From Phyllostachys edulis (Eukaryota; Streptophyta; Magnoliopsida; Poales; Poaceae), in assembly GCA_036346405.1 (NCBI GenBank), contig CM070546.1, positions 93,556,955 through 93,620,954 of the forward strand: a stretch of 64,000 nucleotides of DNA. Reading direction: 5' to 3'. Shown in pieces: positions 21,598 through 32,210 of this stretch (position 1 is the first letter of the stretch; each line of letters starts with the position of its first letter). Under the pieces are notes generated by a model. It made no database searches. It saw only the letters and a program-made list of their open reading frames with translations, and was not told where the DNA came from. A program made the translations under genes and the position numbers.

Positions 21598-22873
21598 CCT
21601 GTGCGCCGCCATCCCCGTGTGCCGCCGACGCCGTGCACTCCGAACACCGCTGCCATCGCCTCGCTCCGTCTCTGGCCAAACCGCCACCACCATTGGGTAG
21701 AGGAACTCGTCGGTGTTCTATTTTTGTGCTTCACCAGCCGCCTCTTCTTTTCCTTTCGCCGGTGGTCGCCATTTCCTCTGCGCACTGTGTTTTTGTCAAA
21801 GCTTGCGTTCTATTCACGCGTTGCATGACAATGAACAGACCCTAATTATCTAGTCTTCACCTTGAGCTTTTACATACACATTTTATTCCTTTCAAAAATT
21901 CGTTCTCTCACATGCAAGCTCTAAATCCATTTATTCTTCCTCCTAAATTCATCTAAATTCATTCTCTACTTCTAATATTTATTTTGTAATTTTTGGATTT
22001 GATTTATTTTCTGCTATTTATTTGGTCATATTCGCGCGTGCAGAGTCCGACGTTACCAACGCAAGTTTGGATCAACAGAAAGTGCTTACCTCCAACGTCA
22101 CCAAAGGCGAGTCTTCTTTGACCATTTTGTACCTATGATTTTCAAATCATGTCTTCTGTTTTTAAAAGTATTATGCATTGCTATTTACATAAAATGATGA
22201 ATTTAAATTGTAGGTTGTTAGTTAAACCTAAAAGTTGTTAATGTCTTCCTTTGATATTGCTATCATAATCCATTGTCACCCTAGCATAGCAAATCCACGA
22301 TTTTGAATACAACATTGTGGAATAGTTTAACACGTAGAATTGCTTAGACATGTTTATCGGTCTGGATCACCCTTTGGGAGAAAACTCTTATTACCCTTTA
22401 TGCTTTGTTTGGAAAATGTATGACATTAAGTAATGTCAGTATTTAGAAAATAAAATAAAACACTGAAAACTTGTTTTAGACTTGGGCGGGTGGTAAGATC
22501 AGGCGTGTGCAGCTAGAGCACGAGAACTTGGAATGTGGTAAGTTTCGCCCAAGTCATACTAAGGACCGACGCTTGTGACTATCCAAAATGAACACTACCG
22601 TTCAATCACATATCCAAAATGGGAACGGACTTGGCCAACTATTTTACTATGTTCTAGCATTACGCCCGCATGCTGTAGATGGTAGGTGTTACCTGGTTTG
22701 TGCAGACGATGGTAATTGACGTCCATGTCTGTCGGGGCTTGCACCGGGCGTTGGTAATAGACGTCCAAGTCTGGGCAAGTTATCCCCCATAACAGTGAGC
22801 TCCAAGTCGATGGTGTGGATATCATGAGGATATGCTTATGATATTAGGATGATGTTACAATTGGCAATGGCAT

Positions 22874-24898
22874 TGATGGTTTGTCAAATCAAGCATTTTC
22901 GGCTTAGTGTCAGTTTTGTCAGGTCTTAGGCGGTCAGACCGGCCTGTGTGGCGGTCAGACCGGCCTGTGTGGCGGTCTGACCAGCCAATTTGGCGGTCAG
23001 ACTGGCCATGCCTCGGTGGTTTTTTTGGTCAAGTCCCAGGGGGCGGTCAGACCGACCAAAGTGGCGGTCTGACCGATTTTGTGCTGTTCTTCGGGCATTT
23101 TGGAGTTTTGGCTTTGGGATAGGTTGAGCTCATAGGCTATAGTGTATATGTGTTGCATGATGCATGTTTTCGCTAACGTGGGTCAAGTTGTGAAGAACTT
23201 GTTCCCAGAATCGATTTCTTTGTCTATTGTTGTGCAGGATGCTTGGAGGTCAATGACGATCAACGGCGAGGATGATCAGAACTAAGCTTGGAGAGCTGAG
23301 GTCCAAAAAGATCGGGGATGCCGGTTGGAGTCAATGGATTCAAGCATGGCGCAAATTGGACAAAGGTGACCGAACGGGTAGTTCGGTGCGACAGGTTGGA
23401 TCAAGCGGCGCGGGGGTCGGTGCAAGTACCTTGGTGGTTTCGGCGGGAGCTGGACGGGAGAGACTTGCCGACATGATGAGAGCCGTTGATCAACCTACAC
23501 GTGGCGAAGCAGGCGATTGCTTCACCAAGATTGGACTTGTCTTCGGAGAAGAATCAAGAAGGGGTATTTTGGTAATTTCACCAAATACCACCTTGATAAT
23601 CTTTTGGCTAAACTACGGCGTGAGACGACGCATGGAGAAGTGGTTTAGGTCAAGAGGAGATGAAGACGGCGCTTTGAAATGTGTGCATGTGTGACCTATT
23701 TGTTAGTGGGCCTAACGAGAGCCCATTAGGGTTTGTCTTCTAGAAGGTCTAAGCCTCCACTATAAATAGAGGTGTATGCTGGCTGCACCCCTTTGAGCAC
23801 TTCATTCTGCAAAACCCTAGTTTGGTCTTAGGGCTTAGAGAGAATAGGAGAGGTTTAGGGTTCTAGAGAGATGAGTTGAGTGTGTGCTCATGGATTGAGC
23901 TCTTGTCCTCCATGGATGGAGTGGCTGTAAACCCTCTCAATCTCAAATTAATCTATGCATGATTTCTCAAAGATGAGTTCTCTTTGTGTTCTTCCTCCTA
24001 TTTGGTGATTTTGAGTTCATCTTTGATCCTTTAATTTTTTGTTGGTTTCTTGCCCTCATCTACCTTGCTGTGATGTGTGAGAATACATCTAGGATCATCT
24101 AGATCATCAATCTCCCTCGAGCAAGTGTTTGGATCAAGTTTTCGTTTTTGCCCGGTTTTGAACCAATCTGCGTTCAAATGGAAAAAGGTTGGAACTTTGA
24201 CGTGGATCTACTCAATAGTTGCTTGGAATAGGTTCCTAATCCTTAGGAAGGTGTGTTCCAAATTTGGTCAAGTTTGGCCGTGTAGATCGAAAGTTAGACC
24301 GATTTTCGTTTTGGTTTTTGAGTCAGAAGCACTGCTTTACAGTCGTCGGTCGATCAGCTCATTTGCCGCCGATCGATCAAGACTTTGGCCCGACCGCCAA
24401 TGAACGCCGGTCTGACCGCCCGAAGAGGTTTGATCCCTTTTTATTGTTCCTTGCTTTGGGGATTTTGGTTTGGATTCAACACAAGTCTTCTGCTGTACTT
24501 GTATGTTGATCTTCATAGCTCTCATAGCTATTGAAGTGAACTTGGTGTTGAATCTGAATGAGGAGAAAAATTAGGCGAGCTCCTATTCACCCCCCTCTAG
24601 TCGCCTTTCCGAGCCTACAATTGGTATCAGAGCGCGGTTAGCTCTTCTCATTGATCTTAACCGGTCTTTGGAGCCATGGCGACTGACAAGTATTCAACCA
24701 AACCACCTGTGTTTGATGGAGTTGATTTTGCTTACTAGAAGGCTTGCATGCATGCCTACATCGAGGCTCAAGGGCACACAATTTAGCTTAAGGTCAAAAA
24801 TCCTTATGTTGTGCCAGCCAATGACGATGTGATCACTCCGGATGTAGAGGCAAATAGCAAGGCTCGAAACTTCTTGATTCAAGGGCTTAGTCGATCTT
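22874..24898 (+). mobile_element. 5' end of a second Ty1/copia element
   Basis: A putative LTR runs from TGATGG (22874) to CCTACA (24619), about 1.75 kb. It is followed by a primer-binding site ATTGGTATCAGAGC (24620 on) and a gag start at 24676. The LTR contains a minisatellite of GGTCAGACC/GGTCTGACC units. The element ends abruptly at about 24898 within gag, and no 3' LTR is present. The left boundary is inferred from the TG terminus only. Confidence 0.6.
24676..24898 (+). pseudogene. copia gag N-terminal fragment
   Basis: The frame reads MATDKYSTKPPVFDGVDFAY, then a stop, KACMHAYIEAQGHTI, another stop, and NSKARNFLIQGLSRSF. This is the N-terminus of a UBN2-type copia Gag (usually FDGxNFxYW...). 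Homology stops at GLSRS, where the sequence switches to unrelated DNA, marking a deletion or recombination point. Confidence 0.75.
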
Positions 24899-25824
24899 TT
24901 GTAATAAGTGGCCATAAGGCCGGTACTCAGTTGTTTATTAATGTAATTCGTGATTCAAACTTGTTATCAATAATGTTTCTATTGTGTGCACTAGCTACTG
25001 ATCATGGGACTGGTGCAGAAACACACATAGGGTTCGGATGTAGAAATCCGGTCCCGACACAGCACGGCCATGCGGTGCAAGTAGTGGTGGGGTGCGCCCC
25101 ATGTAGGAGGCATGGCTGCGCGGGGTCCAGCGAGGTGCGGCTGTGCGGGACTGGCGAGGAGCGACGCGACCGTGCGGGGCCGGCGAGGGGTGTTGTAGCC
25201 ATGCGCGTGGTGCGGCTTCGGATGGCCGGCACGGGCCTGCGGTGCTCACGGTCGGCATAGCGGTGTGACGGGCACGACGCACGGTGGGCGGCTTCCCCAT
25301 GCGTGGGCGAGCGTATGCGTGGCGCGACGACTTCGGGCTGGTACGGCCGACTTGGATGTGGTTCGGCCGACGGCGTTCCGTGCGGAGAAACTGCGTGCGG
25401 GCGAGGCGGCTTCGGGTGCGTGTAGTCACCGGCTGCGGTGGCACGACGACTGTGTGCGGGCGGTGCCATGAGGGGCTGCGGGCAACGCTGTGCGCCAGAT
25501 TTTTGTTCTTTTTATTTTTCACTGCTCATCCGATCTACAGTGCAATCGACATCCTCCCTTTCATGCGATCTACCGATCCACTTGGTTGGCGACTTTAAGT
25601 CAGCTAGCGGTAGATTAGAGCGGATTTGCACCGTAGAAAACAATCTAGAAAGCAAAATTATACAGAATAAAAGCAATCTAGAAAGTGATTCAGTCTATCG
25701 ATGATTACCTTCTCGATCCGAGTAAAGTGGGGTCTGGAGGTAGGCCGGAGTCGATCGTGCAATTCAATCTAGAGTGTCATGCTACGACGATTACCTTTCG
25801 ATCTGACAGATCGTGCTGATAACG
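24899..25824 (-). other. 5' leader of the outer copia element (right part)
   Basis: Between the truncated gag and the 5' LTR. On the minus strand it follows the putative primer-binding site (25824 down) and contains a GC-rich, arginine/proline-rich stretch (about 25000-25520) with no known domain, similar in character to the leader near 19000. The exact junction with the inserted elements, near 24900-25000, cannot be fixed. Confidence 0.4.
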
Positions 25825-26074
25825 TGTGGAGAAATCATCGCTGGCTAGTCCAGTCCGATCGATCACTCCGTAGACGGAAGTCGAATCGCATACACAAGTA
25901 CAGAAAAGTAAATTGACACAGAGATATAGAGGGGACTTCTTTCTCTTCTTTATTTCTTTCTTCAGCCAAAAGCTCGTATAATGATTAGAGATCTCCTCCT
26001 ATATATAGACTAGAGGTGGATGAGGAGCTCACCATGGACCAGGTGTGCAAGGCCCAGCCCTAGGTTTCCCATCA
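25825..26074 (-). repeat. 5' LTR of the outer copia element
   Basis: 250 bp, partner of 14816-15064. It keeps the TATA motif (TATATATAGAC in plus orientation near 26001) and the direct-repeat flank AAAAC on its outer side. The PBS-side end reads TGTGGAGAAATC on the plus strand, where the other copy has TGTTGAGGAACC. Confidence 0.85.
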
Positions 26075-26149
26075 AAAACAACATTAGACCCTTAACTTGG
26101 TGTACCCTAGCTAATGATAAAGGCTTAGTTTTCTTGATTTGTTTTGAGG

Positions 26150-27600
26150 GAAAACAGTTGGATCAAGAAAGTACAACTGCGATATAATATTAATAATTAT
26201 GAAAACAAATAATTACAAGGAGGAGAAAGGAAGGAGAATAAACAGGGAAATAATTTATAGAGTTCTATCTATCTACTCTTGAATTGAAGGGAAATATTTC
26301 TTCTTTGCTCTATGGATAACCATAACAAACTCAAACTTTAATTTGTCCTTCCAGCTTTGAAGGGTTGGATCAATATGCTCAAAGACTTTGTTGTTTCTCA
26401 CAATCAATATGCTCCAGCAGACAAGAGTGATAATCTCCATGAAAAATTGATAACTAAGACAATCCTTGATATTTTCCAGAGAGTCCAGTGCTGATCCCCC
26501 ACCATTCTATTGGGACAGATTTGAACCCAGCATGCTCGTGCAAAGGAGCAACTGAAAAATAAGTGAAACAGAGTGTCCTCAACATCTTGTTGGCACAATT
26601 CACAGTTGTAGGTCTGCAAAATTCTGTTTTTTCTTCTCAAAAGGTTTTTAGTATTTTGCCTGTCCTTTAACAACAGTAAGAAGAAAACTTTGTGTCTGGG
26701 TTGACAAGGACTTTTCCACAACCATCTATAAATCATGGGACTTTGATGATGCCTAATTAGATATCTGTAAGGTTGACATAAGAGGATTCCCTAGACAATC
26801 AGATATATCTCCACACATGCATCCTTGTCATCTGTAACATTAATCTGCTGAATGAGCTGTTCCAATTCACAAAATTGTTGATATGCCTGGAAAGACAGGG
26901 CAAGATTGAAGAGTTCCTGAAGGTCTTGAGTTTGGCAAACTAGTGCTACTGTCAGATTCTGAATGTCAACAAACGAAAAAAGTTCTGGGTTTTGAAGCAT
27001 GAGAAGGTTATTATTGCACGAGTCTTGCCAAAAGAAAGCAGTTTGGCCATTGCCTATGGAACAGTCGGCAATGCCTTTGTAGATAGTGAGTAGTTTCAAA
27101 TTATCTTTCCACCAAAAGGATCCTTCAGTATAGGTTGAGGGTAGACGATTATTCCGGTAGTAAGCATGGCAAATGAGATTCACCCAAGACAACTGATCTT
27201 TATTGAAGAACTTGTGTAGGTTCTTTAGGAGGAGAGCACCGTTCTACACTAAAAGCTTTAGGACTCCTAGCCCCCCTTGCGCTTTCAGTCGACAGACCAT
27301 TTTCCCTGATGCCATTGATGGTTTCTTTGCGTTAATATCCGAATCTCTCCACAAATAATGTTTTTTGTACTTGTCTATTTGGTCGATGACAGTCTGAGGC
27401 AGCTTTAGGAAACACATATGGAAGATTGGGAGCTATGTGAAAACTGAATTCACCATTGTCAACTCCGTACCATAACTTAGAAATGCTGAACAGTTAGGTA
27501 GCCTCCTTTCTATTATCTGAACCAGGGGAAAGAAGTCCTTCACCCTTGGTTTTGTTAGACCATGGGGTAGCCCCAAATTAGTTTTCTTGATTGGCTTAGA
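26150..27600 (-). mobile_element. 5'-truncated L1-type LINE (ORF2 C-terminus)
   Basis: On the minus strand from 27598: LGLPHGLTKPRVKDF and IIERRLPNCSAFL (the post-RT thumb), CFLKLPQTVIDQID, then WKDNLKLLTIYKGIADCSIG (about 27100) and a zf-RVT-like domain (26736-26404) with CELCQQDVEDTLFHLFFSC. A TAG interrupts the thumb near 27437 and another precedes the WKDN segment. The RT catalytic core, endonuclease and ORF1 are missing, which is typical of 5' truncation during target-primed reverse transcription. Confidence 0.8.
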
Positions 27601-28564
27601 GAAATATTACTTTTAGGTAATCTCTACTTCCTGAAGCAGCAACAGCAGCAACAGGTGTATTAGTAGTAGTAGCAGTAGCAGAGTAGCAGTAGCCGTGAAG
27701 AAGAAGAAGAATGTACCTACGGTATACATGGAGAGAGATGTACGCTATACTTGACTGCATACCATTTTTAGACAGAGGAGATAAAGTACATCTCCGGTCT
27801 CTGCTTTCAAAGCAGATAACCAGCAGCATTACAACGCACACCAACACAGACGGAATAAAAATAAAGGATTCTGCTACGCTGTAAACAACTAAGTTGCTAC
27901 AACCACCACAATAACAGCCCACTAGAAACATCAGAATTGAAAGATCTTCTTCAACATACATCCTCGCCAAACTGGAATTTTTGGTTAATATAGCACTCTT
28001 AATGCGGTCAATATCAAATCTAGCCTTCTCTTCACATCAAAGCCAAAAATAGCACAGAAGAGCCGTTGATGGGTGACACATCGCCTCATCTGCACGCTAG
28101 AGGACCGGAGCCGCCGCATCCGCGTGCTCAGTGCCCAGTGCTGCCTCGTCTGCTCAGGGCCTGGTGCCGCCGCGTCGGTGTGCCCACGGCCTGGTGTCGC
28201 CTCGAGTCCGTGCGTCAGAGGCACGAACACGCTTGGTTTCCCTCTAATCCGCGCGCCCGTGGGAGGGAATCGATTCCCTCCCATCCGTCGTTGGTCACAT
28301 TGGCCTCACCTGATTCTGGCTATCCCCCGCATGCGCAAAAAAAAAAAACCTGGCACGCTACTCTCATTCTCCACCCCCAAAAACTCATTGCTTCACGCGG
28401 CTATAAAACTTGGCGCGTCACTCTCATTCTCCACCCAAAAAACGAGCGCTCGATGTAGAGAGACAGAGAGGATCATGCGAGCGAGAGGTAGAGTGTTTAG
28501 AACAGTGTTTAGCGGTCATATTAGTAGAGAAAGTTCGACATGAAGCGAAGATCTTCTAGAGTAG
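27601..28564. other. unassigned; includes AGT/AGC-rich short repeat
   Basis: No recognised coding sequence. A simple AGTAGTAGTAGCAGTAGC-type run lies at about 27659-27694. A GC-rich stretch (28070-28330) gives overlapping chance frames on both strands. A near-duplicate CACTCTCATTCTCCACCC motif occurs twice (28357 and 28420). The minus-strand frame at 27970-27596 has hydrophobic segments but no family resemblance. Confidence 0.4.
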
Positions 28565-28599
28565 GTAATTTTTCTCGTACGCATTATATTTATTAATTG

Positions 28600-29105
28600 T
28601 GTAATTAGTGTTAAATAAATTAGTCATAATTAATTACTCATAGTCATTTAGTCGTAAATATTTATTCATAATTAAAATAGTCATAATTAGTTTAGTCGTA
28701 ATTATTAGTAACTAATTAGTCGTAATTAATTTTATCAAAATTAATGTAGTCGTAATTAGTAGTAATTAATTAGTCGTAATTAATTTTATCAAAATTAATT
28801 ACTCGTAATTAATTAGTTGTAAATAATTTAGTCGTAATTTATTTAGTCATAATTAACTAGTCGTAATTAATTAGTCATAATTAATTTATCGTAATTAAAT
28901 TAGTCGTAATTACTTAGTCCAAATTCATTAGTCATAATTAATTGGTCGTAGTTAGTCGATCATAGTTAATTAGTCGTAATTAACTCATTGTAATTTATTT
29001 AGTAGTAGCTAGTTAGTCCAAATTAAGTAGTCATAATTAAGTCACAGTAACTAATTAGTCGTAGTTAGTTAGTTGTAATTAATTAGTTGTAATTAATTTA
29101 GTAGT
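28600..29105. repeat. AT-rich minisatellite of TTAGTCGTAATTAA-like units
   Basis: About 500 bp made almost entirely of degenerate tandem copies of a short unit, TTAGTCGTAATTAA and variants (TTAGTCATAATTAA, TTAGTTGTAATTAA). Unit lengths vary from about 13 to 20 bp. The core is partly palindromic (TTAATTA). Variation between neighbouring copies indicates an old array. It ends just before the TTTTTTTTATGTTG stretch near 29105. Confidence 0.85.
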
Positions 29106-29279
29106 TTTTTTTATGTTGTATGGATTACCCGAAAGTCGTTATTTTGGTTTGGTAGGGAAGTGCGGTTATTTTTGGGGAGGTAGGGAAATGTGGACTAAAT
29201 TGTGCGACCTGCCGTGTATAGTAAAAAATGGTGATTTGCTTATAACATATGCATTGAGTTGTTGTGATTTTAGGTAATA

Positions 29280-29907
29280 TCTAACTACAAGACTTGTTTG
29301 TGTTTTATGGCGATGGTCTCGTACGAGGCGGACCGGGTGGGTTGGACTTGTCAAGATGCCAGTACAAGTGGTCCGGGCGGAGGGCCTGGATGTGATGAAT
29401 ATTCACGAGTTGAGAAGCTACAACCGAAGGGAGTTTGACCTGAAGGCAGCGATGAAGAAGCTTGTCATCAAGGTGATCACTTGCATGAATAGGGGAGAGT
29501 AGGGCATATGAGAGCTACTAAAGGTGAATGGTAGCGTTGCATAGGGCCAGTATATGGAGACTACTGCCAAGCCCGAGGAGGCGATATACGGAGTCCGATG
29601 GTGTACGTGAATTTCGTGCATGGGGTGCCAACAAACCTTAATGATGCTGGTGCCTCTAGAAGCGGGGAACCGCAGGTGGTGCGTGAAGACGGGAGCACAT
29701 AATGTGTTGTTTTGGAGGAAGACTACGAGAGAAGACTTGTGAAATTTTTTGTTCAAAATAAGGGAGCATAACTATGGTGGTCGATCTGCATTGACTGCCA
29801 CGAGTTTCTGCTAGACCTGCCGGTCGAGTCGGAGTCTGACAAGGACACCGACCCAGGCTCGGATGGTAGCAAGGAGGACGCACCCCAGGGCCGACCGGCC
29901 AAATAAA
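29280..29907 (+). pseudogene. possible MuDR-type transposase N-terminal remnant
   Basis: Plus-strand frames give VQVVRAEGLDVMNIHELRSY, LKAAMKKLVIKVITCMNRGE, then stops, QYMETTAKPEEA, and an acidic tail ESESDKDTDPGSDGSKEDA ending at a TAA near 29905. The general order (basic start, KVITCMNR-like strand, acidic stretch) recalls the N-terminal region of plant MULE transposases. No catalytic DDE region is present and the match is from memory of the family pattern only. It could be another element type. Confidence 0.3.
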
Positions 29908-31688
29908 AGCTTAAGTATCAAAAGTAGCAAAAATAACAACGGAAACAAGATATGTAATGAGTCCAAAATTCCAGCGGCATACCCATCCGAACCCTCAGGC
30001 AATCGACTAGAGACAAGTCCTAACAAGACCCATCACTGAATCCACTGGTTCTGGGTGCAAAGAAGGCGTCGTCCGGTGTAAGGTCATCCTCTAACTCTGA
30101 ACAACAAATTAAGCAAGATTAAGTACATTGCATACTCAGCAAGACTTGTAGTGTATCGCAAAGTTTATATACATTTATGGCTAACAGAGGATGACGCTCT
30201 ATGCTACAAGTTAATTTCAGCATCAAGCAAGTTTTATTTGTAATATCAATAAGTAGTACTTTGCAACAGAATTTAAAGAGTAGTTAAATAGATAAAGGAC
30301 AACAAGTAATTAAATAAATAACAACTCACAACCCTCCTCGGCTGTGAGCAACATTTTATTTTCAGCTATAGACATGGCACTCAACTCAAATATAAACCGA
30401 TAAACCATTTCCCATATTTTCCAATGAAATTGTTTTCATGAAAACCAAGACTATACCTAGCAATACTACACTTAGCACGCTCATCACCGCGAGCACGGCT
30501 ATTTAAATAGATTTACACTCTGCAGAGGGATACAACTTTACCCACAGCACACGAATTCTCCTATTTGTTCGGCATCTATCGATACCACCTTTCACTAACC
30601 TTTGGTTAGCAGTCTAGAGCACACGTCGAAGCCTTTACATCACTAAGTCCTATCCTTGCACTAGCCCGACGAATGAATACTCTCACTTTACCTGGGTACA
30701 ACTCCGTCTCAGTGAGGCATTCACCGTTTTGTCGGAAGGCTTTGTGCCCAACGCCTCGGTGAAGGGAGTCCCTTCGAACAAGCTTACACCGGTCATGCTC
30801 ACACTACTACGTCCTACCAATGTGCAAGGCTAGTTTGTGATGACTTAATTAGCTAAGGCCGTCCCATATCGGCATATGTGGTTGTACACTTACGCTTAGG
30901 TCTGATATACTGGTGTTCGGTCCTTAATTGACCCGGCGAGGATCTCCCCCTATCTATTTGTGAGATACACCTCTCACATTTCTCAGAATATAATTTAACT
31001 CGCCCGCATCACAAACTAAGTTTTTTATGTTTATTTTTATAAAAAATAATAGAGGAAAACCCCACTGGACCATCATTTCAAAATCTCCCAAACTCATATT
31101 TAACATATCATCCATTTTTCAAATTTTAGTAAAGACTAAAGCCAAGCTAAGTAGTTATGCGAGATTAGCATTCGAAAAACCCAAGTTGACATCATTTAGT
31201 GTCTAAACCATAATCTAATGGCTACAATAGTAAGGGTGTCAATATTTCAAGGAGGTTCATGCATCGAGTAGGACAATAACTACCGTTATCCCCAAATATA
31301 GCAATTTTAATCAAACATACACGCATGCATAATAGATTTTGCAAAAAATAAGTACAATAATTAAAATAGTAGGATCAACATAGTCAAAGGAGGTGCTTAC
31401 CTTGCTCTGGTTTCTCTTAGTAAAAGGATGGAGGAACATCGTAAAAGTCGTTCGAGCAATCGACTTCTAATCAAAAGAGCCAGAAGCAAATTAAATATAG
31501 AACAATAATCCACACAGCAACTAAATCCAAATAGTTTTGCATATTTAGATAGATCATGATTTTATATGAATTTAGAAAAAATATTCATCTCATTTGGAGT
31601 TTGTATGCAAAATTTATTAACGTTTTAATTTGCTTCGGTTTGAAAATTCCAGAAATTAGAAAAATGTTGACGTCAAAGGTATATTTTC

Positions 31689-31788
31689 TGAAGTTTACGC
31701 TTTCCAATAGAGAAAGCGTATTCTTCTCTGAGTTCTACTGAGGTTTACGCTTTCTAACAGAGAAAGTGTATTCTCCTCTGAGCTAAAG
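31689..31788. repeat. two 50-bp tandem repeats, each with a hairpin
   Basis: Unit 1 (31689-31738) and unit 2 (31739-31788) are exactly 50 bp apart and about 80% identical. Each contains TACGCTTT, a 9-bp loop, then AAAGCGTA (unit 1) or AAAGTGTA (unit 2), able to form an 8-bp stem. The change in unit 2 turns a G-C into a G-U pair in RNA, so a stem could still form in a plus-strand transcript. They lie in the AT-rich part of the minus-oriented LTR. Confidence 0.75.
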
Positions 31789-32172
31789 GCGACTTTTCTC
31801 ATTTTTTCGATTTTTATTAACTTACATGTTGGCCTACTTGTGAGTGACACATATTTTTGTTTTGTTGATTTTATTTATAAAACGGAGGCGGTCCCACATG
31901 TCATAGAGTCATTATTTATTAACTAATGATTAAACCTATTTCTGATTTTAGTTAACTCACAGCTGGGGTCCACCTGTCAGTCTCTCGGTTTTAAAACGTG
32001 TTTTAAAACCAGGAATAGTGCGAGGTCCCACATGTTAGTGACTCATTCACTAAACACATTTAAAATTAGATTTTTGATTACTTTTTCAGCCGGTCCTACT
32101 TGTCATCCACTCAGTACATTTAACCACTATCATTTAGTGTTAACTAAATCCTAATTGATAGTGGGTCCCACC

Positions 32173-32173
<1 letters not shown>

Positions 32174-32206
<33 letters not shown>
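32174..32206. repeat. (GA)n microsatellite
   Basis: About 15 uninterrupted GA repeats at the edge of the GC-rich centre of the minus-oriented LTR. The short reading frame rich in Arg-Glu pairs that starts here is simply translated repeat. Confidence 0.9.

Positions 32207-32210
<4 letters not shown>

Larger units (their letters stand above)
19206..22873 (+). mobile_element. Ty3/gypsy-type long LTR inserted in the copia leader
   Basis: The segment begins TGTAACATCAC, the start typical of this gypsy family. Its layout matches the LTR at 35653 on: AT-rich head, GC-rich centre with chance proline/serine-rich frames, then a tail with CTTTGACC and TTGTCACCCTAGC. No internal domain is attached. Without the 1.4-kb hAT insertion it would be about 2.25 kb. 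The right end is unclear because a copia LTR begins near 22874, so it may be a truncated LTR rather than a clean solo LTR. Confidence 0.55.
14816..26074 (-). mobile_element. Ty1/copia retrotransposon with nested insertions (11.26 kb)
   Basis: Its LTRs are 14816-15064 (3', left) and 25825-26074 (5', right). On the minus strand both begin TGTTGGGAAACC or a close variant, and they share long identical blocks such as the CGCATACACAAGTACAGAAA stretch. Both ends are flanked by AAAAC (14811-14815 and 26075-26079), showing that one insertion event explains the whole span. The sequence after the 5' LTR, CGTTATCAGCACGATCTG, is the likely primer-binding site. Gag, protease, integrase C-terminus, partial RT and RNase H are recognisable between 18634 and 15271 but broken. 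The leader is split by younger insertions (19206 to about 24900). By eye the two LTRs differ at about 12% of positions, so the insertion is old. Confidence 0.88.

Noticed and set aside
24995..25522. 175-codon minus-strand Arg/Pro-rich ORF
   Set aside because: It is in the untranslated leader of a copia element, overlapping frames occur on both strands, and there is no domain. Composition alone explains the open frame.
28600..29105. Repeated units resembling a CRISPR array
   Set aside because: The units are contiguous degenerate tandem repeats without unique spacers of constant length, and the DNA is clearly plant nuclear.
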